From assembly GCA_035610835.1 (NCBI GenBank), contig CM069441.1, forward strand, positions 84,608,677-84,672,676: DNA of 64,000 nt. Reading direction: 5' to 3'. Position 1 is the stretch's first letter. Every line of letters starts with the position of its first letter. Below, in pieces: positions 56,203 through 64,000 of the stretch. Below the pieces are notes generated by a model. It searched no databases, had not been told where the DNA came from, and worked only from the letters and a program-made list of their open reading frames with translations. The DNA is from Ophiura sarsii. Taxonomy: Eukaryota > Echinodermata > Ophiuroidea > Amphilepidida > Ophiuridae. The position numbers and the translations under genes are program-made.

Positions 56203-57111
56203 GTGAGTAAACAAGATATTTAAAAAAATTAACAGAGGACACCGGTAAATAAGAATCAGACCATATTTAGACAATGTAATGATGTACATGTATTTGGCAG
56301 CATGTTGTTTTCAGACTTAAGTTAAACATGATTTGTATATTATTGTAGAGTGTTATACGTGATAAATTTTCGGTAAAATAGAAAATCAACATTTTGCAAT
56401 ATTCTGATCAAAGTACAAGAGATTATCTTTCATTTTAATTATAAAATACTACCCTCACGCCAAACTGATTCCCAAAGGACCACATTAATCACAAAATCGG
56501 TTTTTGTTTTGGCCGGAACTTACTACCATTACACAAAACGAGAAGTGAGTTGGTATTGGGTAAATTGGGTAAGTAGGCCTACCGGAAGCAATTTAGTGTA
56601 TGTGTTTTTCACTACAACACATTGATTGCATGTTATATCCCCGGTTATATCCAGTGAACTATATTTATTAGAAATTTGTTCGTTCGTTGGGGTGTTCGTT
56701 ATATCGTTATATGGTTCGTTCTATCATTCTATCGATCGTTATATCGTTCTATAATCGCAAGAAATATTTTGTTCCAACATGTGATAATTTTTTTATAATC
56801 ATATTTTATAATCAAAATCTATTTAACTGAAACCACCACTGAGATTCAAAATGTACTGCCAACTGTGTTAGTCTTCTGAACTCAGTCAGACGAATTTGAC
56901 CCGCGTTGGTTTCAGTAAGTATTAATTCTATCCGTCATTTAAACGTTAGTCGGATTCAGTTGATAACGTAAATTCGTACATAGTGCTTTAATATTCCTGA
57001 ACGAGCCCATGTCCGGCATAGTCTGAACTCAGTTTAATGTTATCGAACGCCCTCAAAGTCAATTTCTGTCTATATATTTTTTTTTTCTATGAAGATTTTC
57101 ACTTGCTCACT

Positions 57112-60100
57112 ATGAAGAATTTCCTCCTGATCGTCTTTCTTCTTGCTCCGTATGGTAAGTATAGTATTTCTATAACCGTGAATAAAATAATTTCTGTTAC
57201 AAAATCATTTTGATTTCGCCCAGAGAAATTTTAAATATTGATTGATTTTAAATTAAACCCTCGTCCTACTAGGGGAGGGTTACTACCTAGACTGGGCCCC
57301 CGCGTCCCTTTAAAAATGGCTGACCAAAAAGAGGGACTGGGAATTCGGAAAAGTGTACGTCCAAAGAGTGTGCAGTTTTCACGTGGAATTCCACGTGAAC
57401 TTTGCATATATAAATATGCATACCAATACCGAGCATGCACATTTGTACACAGACAACCGAAATGCCACCCGATTGGTCCAATTCAAAGTGCATCGAACGA
57501 TCGTCACGCTGCGTCCCGCGGGAAGCAAATCGTGCGCCCTAACGCGTCACGTGGTATTCAGCTCCGCGTGAAATTACCGGCGTACTACTGTGGTGTGACT
57601 GGTGCGTGAAAAGCTCATGTTTATTCACGAGTTTGTCAGCGCACACTTTTGGAACTGTATTTTCCAGTCTTCCCATTTGAGCACCCTCGTAGGGGCCGGG
57701 GCCGTGTGTAAAATAGGGAAGACATGAGGATTCAGCCTAGGTTTATAACCCACCGCCTCAAGAAGGTTCGCCGGTGGCACCAAAACGCTACAAAAAGTGA
57801 CCTAGGAATTAAGAATACCACCGTACCTGGGGGTGGGTAAGCCGTCATGAGTCGAGTGTAGGAGAGGGGGGGGGGGGGGGCGGGGGGTTGCCACCATACA
57901 ATATTTAAAAATTGCCATATTGAAAAATATCTTCATAGTATTGTCTTTCCCTCACTTAGGCATATAAGCATAAAACCTCATAAAATTCTCATACTCACAT
58001 ATGTTGGGGCTTGGGACCAATCTCACAAAAACGATATTATGTAAAATGACTAAAATGACTTGTTTTCGGCTGCTGCCATGGAAACAAGAATGATAATGGA
58101 AACTAATATCATTTTTGTAAGTTTGGAACCAATGCCTCACCCGGGGGCCTAGCATATATAATGTATATGTCAATATGACGAAATCGTAAATGGACACATA
58201 TCGTTGATATTTATATGAAACTCGCACTTGTCTGCAGGAACTCCGGTGACATCTCAGAATTCAACTCGATACCATGGTTGGATTCAGTGCTACTCGTGTT
58301 CCTATGCCGGACCCATCTCCGGCAAGGGGCGCGGTTTGGACCCGGGTTTGGAGGCCGAGTTGTTGAAGTGTACGGACGGTAACTTTGATGCCAATTCTAC
58401 TTACGTTTACCCTGTATCATGTGGTGCACAGTGTCATGTAAGTAAAAAAAATTGAAAAAAAACTGAAGAAAAAAGTCCATACTTATCTCAATTGTCACAA
58501 ATGACAAGGTTACAAACGCTCTAATGCATGCAATAACATGCCGATATTGGAATCGAATAGCCCGCCATATTCCGTATATACACGTCCCAGCGCTCCGATT
58601 GATAGATCGAACGATCGATACTCCTTGCACGTGTTAACGCATTCTGTGTTTGTTTGTTTTTTAAAGACATTTGGAACTGCATTTTTTTCTTCATTTGATC
58701 GAGTAGATTCATAAACATTGGCCATGTTATTGGTTATTCGGCCGAGTGCACCAATGGCGAGTAGCTGAAGAGTAGCGCTACCTCGCTAGTAACTAAGGCG
58801 TAACTAAAAGTTTTGAGAGAGCACCAAACCGGGGTAAGCTACTAGGCTAGTAACTTGCGAGTGATACGCTATCTTATACCTGACCGGACCCAAGAGTAAG
58901 TTGGAGCATAACGTTATGCTGCTGCAACTATCGATGCTAAAAGGTTTGCAAGGTGTACGCTGACATAGTATGTCGAGGAAATAAGTGACTTTAATCAAAA
59001 TATTTAACTTGGATCAAATTAATTATTTATCAAGCAATATTATACATAATTATAGAAATTAAATGAAGCAATCAAGAGATAAATGATAGAAAAATAAATA
59101 AAATATAAACGCGTGGACCTTTATCATGTTTATAATAGATAAACAATTGACATACAAATGATGTGACAATAATCCACCATCAAGTTTAAAAATAATTTTA
59201 AAAAAATAATAATAATAAGGAATACACGGGGATCGATCTCGTGTTTCTCGATTGCCAGTGACATAGGTAACATACGCTAGCCACGGAGATCGACGAGTGT
59301 ATCTGTGATAGTTTTATTATTTAACCATTGATCCATTTATTTACAACGAACGGCAACGAACGGAGTTTTATCGTGACATTTTGCCATTTTATACCATATT
59401 TCTATGTTACTCTCGCACAAAATGTGTTTGTAATGTAATTATAGTCCTTATTTTTGAAAGAACGGTATTAAACAAACTTTGAAATTTTCGAACACAAAAA
59501 ATGGCCCCATTTTTATACGGACTTTCACTGCTCGACTGGACGTGGTATGACATGTTGCATTATTCATGTATTTAAATCAACGCTTGACGTAGCGACTGAC
59601 GACACATTTTTATAATTCTACGGAACACCATTCGTGTCAATATGATTGCTGTTCGATACATGTACACACATTTGACGCATGCGACAATTAAATTTGCAAT
59701 AGGACGATGCTGATTAATGTGGTTATTTACCTCGCTAGTTACTATTCTGGTGTTACTCGCCAGTTTTGCTCTCAGAATTACATCGTTAGTATGTTACTCT
59801 ACAGTTAGGGCATAACTACTACACTCTCAGAAAAAAATAAGCAATGTTGGGTAAAATACTACACTTCACGATGGTAAAAAGGGAATATGGTTGTTTGTTG
59901 GGTAAAAGTGTACACAACAGTGGTTGTGTAGAGTCTTACACAACACATAGTGATCATTTTACCCATCAAATAGCTCAATTTTACCCAACAAAGTTTAAAA
60001 CTTTGACACAATATCGTTGGGTAAAGGTTTACCCCAAAACGACCATGATCCATTTTTGACCCAATTATGTGTAACACTTTACACAACCGAGTTGTGTAGA

Positions 60101-63100
60101 GGTTTTACCCAACACTTGTGTCATTTTGGTAGGCCCCCCCTACACATAATTTTTTTAAAGAATTTTGGGTGTCATATTTGCATTCTAATCTCCTTTCGTA
60201 ATTTTATTTTCCACGGAATTAAAGCTTTTTAAAACAACTTGCCTTAACTAGACCTGACGTTATTTTATTTTCCACGGAATTAAAGTTTTTTTAGAACAAC
60301 TTGCCTTAACTAGACCTGACCAGGGCTCGAACCCACAACCTCTGTATATTAAGACTGACGCCATATTTAGTATAAAAACGGCAAATTTTCTCGCGCTACG
60401 CGCGCATTTTCCCAGGATTTTCACTATAGAAGCCCGTTTGAAAGACAGATGTACCTTAATGATGGCAAGATTCGTGTAGATATGTTGTTAACATTTCGCG
60501 CGCGTAAGCGCGCATCAACTTTAGGATGCAACGTTATTCGCTGGAATAAACAACCCAGCTGCGCAAATTTTGTTCTTAATAGGGACGAACTGGTGTTCAC
60601 CGGGAAAAAATATCCTTTGCCCCCCCCCCCCCTGCAAAAAATCCCAGATACGCCACTGTTGAAAAATCGACCTTGATAATAATGTGCTCTCGCGACACTA
60701 CACGCACGGCTTGTTTACTTTACCTTGACTGGACAATAGTTACATCGATCGGTAACGCGGCTTTTTAAACAGAGAATGACAGAACATGCGAAATTTTGCC
60801 AAACTAAAATCATCTGTTCATCTTATTTTCGTAGACTTGACCGTTTAGACTTAGAGCAATAACACTTGCGAGCTATAACAAAGTAGTTGATGACGTGGAA
60901 GTGTTTTGCCCAATACAGTTTAAAACTTTGACACAATATCGTTGGGTAAATGTTTGCCACAAAACGACCATGTTCCCTATTTTGACCCAATTATGTGTAA
61001 CACTTTACACAACCGGGGTTGTGTAGAGGTTTTACCCAACACTTGTGTGTCATTTTGGTACATATAAATTGGGTAAATTTGCTTTACCCAATAATGTTGT
61101 GTAGGCAATTGACCCTTTTTGTTGTGTAACACTTTACACTTCATTATGCACATTTAAGCTATGGCAGGTGACAACGGTCAAAGCTTTTTTGCTGGAGGCA
61201 GGCCTTGAAGACTTAATCCCGGATTTGGAAATTGTGATATATTTATACATGTTAAAGTTATTTTAAGACAATTTATATTCTTTTAGGAGTGAAGTAGCTG
61301 TAATAGTCCTGTACTACTTGCGTATATAATAAGCTTATAAGATTATTATATATGCAATAGATATAGGAAATAATTATGGCCTAGATCTCAGACCAGATCT
61401 GTCACTACTTCACTCCCATAAGACTATTGTTTTATTCTACAGGACTATAAATGTATCATATCACATTTTACCTACAAAAAGCCGGGATAAGGTCCTCAAG
61501 TCCTGTACCTGCACTAGAAGTTTCTGACCGATATGCTGTCGTCCGTCATGGCTGGATACTGCAAAGTAACATAACCGATATGGTGCCGCACATAATACGA
61601 ACACAACAAGCAGTGTTTTGCTCGCTTTACCCTTATTCTACTTATTCCAAGCAAGCTTTACCGGACCATGGTGCGCTGAGCTCATGCCATCAAACTGGTT
61701 GCTACGAGATCAGCTTGAGTGCAGGCGATGTATGCACATTAAACACTTTCCTGCACCAACACAATACCGAGTTATTGACCCTAGTATATGGTCAAACCAA
61801 CAGTTGACATAGTCGCTACATGAATCTTACACTTTCATGGTGTCAGTAATAGTAAACTATTGCATGTGTAATCTGTTATAATAAATGGTCGTGAGTCATC
61901 GGTTCATGTTCCTCAAGAGGGTGTACCTCAAGGGTCAGTAATTGGCCCTTTAGGCTTCACAATGTATTCATCTCCATTAGAAGATATCATCGATTCTCAT
62001 GGCATTTCCAAAATGACCTATGCTGATGACACTCAATTATACATTGTTTTGAAAAATGATGATGACAAAGTAGGTGCAATATCGAAACTTGAAGCTTGTG
62101 TGAAAGATATCAAAACCTGGTCCACAGCTAATGACCTTAAACTGAATGACGACAAAACTGAAGTTCTGCATATTACATCTCGCTTTAGAAACAATTCTGT
62201 TATTTCATCAATAAACATCAATGATTCTCTAATTGAACCGGCTTCTAATGCCCGCAATCTTGGCATCATTCTTCAAAATGATCTCATGATGGATGTCCAT
62301 ATCAATAATATTTGTCGTGCAGCCTCTCATGCTCTTTACAAGATCGGTCAAATTCGTCGATATCTTGACCAGCCAACCACTGAAAGACTAATCCACGCGT
62401 TTGTGACATGTCGACTTGATAATTGTAACAGTCTGCTATTTGCTCTCCCTGAAACGCAGATCTCAGAACTTCAACGCATACAAAATTCAGCTGCTCGACT
62501 TGTTACTCTCTCCAAGATCCGCTGTCACATTTCTCCTGTCCTTCGTGACTTACACTGGTTACCAATCAAATCACGCATTATGTTCAAGATTCTTCTGTTA
62601 ACTTTTAAATGTTCTCGTGGTCTAGCACCTATGTACCTCCAAGATCTCATACAACATTACAAGCCCACACGCAATCTCCGTTCTCGCTCACAATATCTTC
62701 TTGCTCATGTTTCTTCACCTTCTACATCATATGGACGCCGTTCTTTTCAAGATGCTTCTGCTGAACTTTGGAATCAATTACCATATCATGTTAAATCAGC
62801 CAAAACTCTTGAACAGTTCAAATCATCGCTAAAAACTTACCTATTTAATGTTAATGCTTGATTTCCTTTATGTATTGTATTTTGTTACCTATAGTTTTTG
62901 TATATTTGCGTTTTGTTTTATTTGTTATAGCGCATAGGGACTTAATTGTGTTATGCGCTCAATAAGCATGGTTTTATTATTATTATTATTATTAAAAAAA
63001 AGTTATTTTACGAAATCGAAGTTTAGCACAATATTGGGTAAATAACTACACGTTTCTTTTGTCATTTCTAAGCGTGTAGGGAGGTAGCTTACAAATGTTG

Positions 63101-63728
63101 TGGCCCATCGATTTTATAGGACGCTTATAAACTGAGCGGTAATTTGTCGCGAGTAGAAACGTGTGGGATTACAAAATTAACGGTAATTACCGTTTTTTCA
63201 ACGAAGCGTTAACTTTCCAGTTCCTCTGATATGATACAATGCTTATAGGCTAAGGTGATTTTACACAATTGTTTTGGTAAATGTTCAAAAAAAATTTTAA
63301 AAATAAGAATTGCTGAAATTCACCAAAATGTTCACGAAAATTAAAATAAAACGTCCAACCGACCTTGAGAGGTCGGACCTTTGACCGTTGAACAGGGGTT
63401 TTTCGTCGACTTAGCCTATGTATAAAGTGTTTTACATTTTCCGAATGTCACCTTACTTTGTTTTACCTTTCAGACTACAAGAAATGAGCGGACATTGTCT
63501 GACGCGTACGGCGGTGAAGACGTCTTTAGTCTCAGTCGAGGATGTGATCATGATGGTGTTTGCGCTCAGCAAACACTACCTGATGGTAAAACCGTGAAGT
63601 GCTGCTCCGGAGACTTGTGCAACGAGGGACTCAGCGGTGCCGCGGCTGGGTTGGTTACCATCAGTACAGTGGTCATATTGTCTGCCATAGTGGTCAACGC
63701 CTTGATAACTGGGATCATTCGGGCATGA
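57112..63728 (+). CDS. Ly6/uPAR three-finger, GPI-type surface protein (copy B), 3 coding exons
   Basis: Exons 57112-57154, 58238-58437 and 63474-63728 join to 498 nt, encoding 165 aa, with the same junction phases (1, 0) as copy A. The signal peptide is MKNFLLIVFLLAPYG; the Pro replaces Leu of copy A near its end. The LU domain keeps all ten cysteines (CYSCSYAG, SCGAQC, GCDHDGVCAQQ, KCCSGDLCN). Finger one is extended by about 13 residues relative to copy A (YHGWIQ before the first Cys and a LDPGLEAELL insertion), while the hydrophobic C-terminus (GLVTISTVVILSA, TGIIRA) is nearly unchanged. Two NST sites may be glycosylated. Intron 2 is 5 kb and carries a LINE and GTTGGGTAAA repeats. Function is unknown beyond family level; ligand divergence after duplication is plausible. 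Confidence 0.88.
57380..57397. repeat. Perfect 18-bp palindrome in intron 1 of Ly6 gene B
   Basis: CACGTGGAATTCCACGTG is its own reverse complement and contains two CACGTG E-boxes sharing a GAATTC centre. It lies in a GC-richer stretch absent from the aligned intron of copy A. Confidence 0.85.
59224..59298 (-). repeat. Degraded tRNA-like sequence
   Basis: On the minus strand CCGTGGCTAGCG resembles box A and AGATCGATCCCCG resembles box B, separated by about 45 bp. Arms do not pair well, so it is probably a tRNA-derived SINE head or pseudogene. Confidence 0.35.
59823..60132. repeat. GTTGGGTAAA / TTTACCCAAC repeat, copy 1
   Basis: Starts CACTCTCAGAAAAAA and alternates GTTGGGTAAA with TTTACCCAAC. 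The last 130 bp (AAACGACCATG, ACCCAATTATGTGTAACACT) recur at 60925-61060. It resembles the nested MITE at 47211. Confidence 0.7.
60133..60894. repeat. Insertion between repeat copies, with tRNA-like 3' half
   Basis: A duplicated 60-bp unit (CACGGAATTAAAG, AACAACTTGCCTTAACTAGA) at 60209-60320 leads into GACCAGGGCTCGAACCCACA, which on the minus strand is a box B-like GGGTTCGAGCCCTG. This is consistent with a tRNA-derived SINE fragment. A poly-C run and CAGATACGCCACTG lie near 60625-60660. Confidence 0.5.
60895..61145. repeat. GTTGGGTAAA repeat, copy 2
   Basis: Repeats the last part of the unit at 59999-60132 with few changes, then adds TTTACCCAATAATGTTGTG. Together the copies bracket the 760-bp insertion. 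Confidence 0.7.
61880..62998 (+). pseudogene. CR1/L2-like LINE, reverse transcriptase C-terminal half
   Basis: The frame through 62861 reads EGVPQGSVIGPLGF, then the catalytic MTYADDTQLYI, LKLNDDKTEVLHI, NARNLGIILQ, then HISPVLRDLHWLPI, SYGRRSFQDASAELWNQLP and a KTYLFN end. This is the distal part of an L2/CR1/Rex1-type RT. After the stop, a GCGCATA/TATGCGC hairpin and an ATT microsatellite (62975-62993) form a normal 3' end. The endonuclease and first half of the RT are missing, so it is 5'-truncated. The frame is intact over about 325 codons, indicating a fairly recent insertion into intron 2 of Ly6 gene B. A frame just upstream (61451-61807) is not recognised. Confidence 0.9.
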
Positions 63729-64000
63729 ATCTATATATAAACCGTGTGTAACTTTAGTCGACCGGCTTTAAGCCAGCATCGGAGCCCTTTAAAATGATTT
63801 ATGTATGATGATATGGGCAATTGTACAAAAAAATGGTGCCAAAACCGTCTTTTCCATTCTTTGGTCCAAACAAACTTTACCGTGCATTTTGGTCAGTAAA
63901 TTTGTTGTTTTTCTTATAGACGTAATGATTTCTACACGGATGGACATAATAATATTTTTATACTTCAATTGCCTGATTTTACGCGAAAAATTCCAAAAAT
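63729..64000 (+). other. 3' region of Ly6 gene B
   Basis: Sequence after the stop follows that of copy A (TATAAACCGTGTGTAACTTT, GATTTATGTATGATGATATG, TCCATTCTTTGGTCCAAACA), so the duplicated unit extends to the window edge. Confidence 0.7.

Noticed and set aside
57238..57609. 123-codon frame in intron 1 of Ly6 gene B
   Set aside because: Lies between confirmed exons, has no recognised domain, and contains an 18-bp palindrome and several alternative overlapping frames.
47211..61145. CRISPR-like interpretation of spaced GTTGGGTAAA repeats
   Set aside because: Spacing is irregular, both orientations are mixed, and the context is a metazoan intron and MITE.
61451..61807. 118-codon frame upstream of the LINE
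   Set aside because: I could not connect it to the reverse transcriptase frame or to a known domain; an older LINE part is possible but unsupported.

Overview
The window reads as animal nuclear DNA. It is AT-rich, its genes are sparse and split by GT-AG introns, and most of the space is transposon relics, fold-back elements and satellites. The recurring word TAGGCCTA and the mix of Penelope-like, CR1/L2-like, Tc1/mariner and TTAA-type elements suggest a marine deuterostome, possibly an echinoderm; that assignment is inference. There are no bacterial operons, CRISPR arrays or rRNA genes.

Three genes can be assembled with consistent splice phases. A claudin/PMP22-like four-transmembrane gene has three exons (8685-8895, 12298-12441, 12916-13121; 186 aa). 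Two tandem paralogues encode Ly6/uPAR-type three-finger proteins with a signal peptide and a C-terminal GPI-type tail. Copy A is 36273-36315, 41689-41849, 42270-42509 (147 aa). Copy B is 57112-57154, 58238-58437, 63474-63728 (165 aa). The duplicated unit includes upstream sequence with a TATA-like box and a probable non-coding first exon; copies start about 20.7 kb apart. A broken leucine-rich-repeat gene occupies the left edge (12 to about 2410).

Layout: 0-2.4 kb LRR pseudogene with inserted elements; 3.6-5.6 kb inverted minisatellite; 6.2-8.5 kb TTAA-type and fold-back elements; 8.7-13.1 kb claudin-like gene; 13.9-16.2 kb Helitron-like repeats around a CAGGGTG element; 17.3-17.8 kb LINE tail; 22.0-24.9 kb 60-bp satellite; 25-31 kb palindromes and small elements; 32.5-33.3 kb inverted Penelope GIY-YIG fragments; 35.3-42.5 kb Ly6 gene A with a palindromic Tc1 dimer in intron 1; 43.8-44.7 kb fold-back element with 9-bp target duplication; 46.9-49.2 kb TIR element and a tandem tRNA-Arg-like array; 50.4-55.4 kb mariner-ended composite with Penelope fragments; 56-64 kb Ly6 gene B with a LINE in intron 2.

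The most notable signals are the Ly6 pair, a hammerhead-like motif in Penelope tails whose stem covaries between copies, the tRNA-like array, the LRR insertion whose removal restores the frame, and a window-wide tendency for unrelated repeats to occur as head-to-head inverted pairs. All calls come from reading the sequence; no database search was run.
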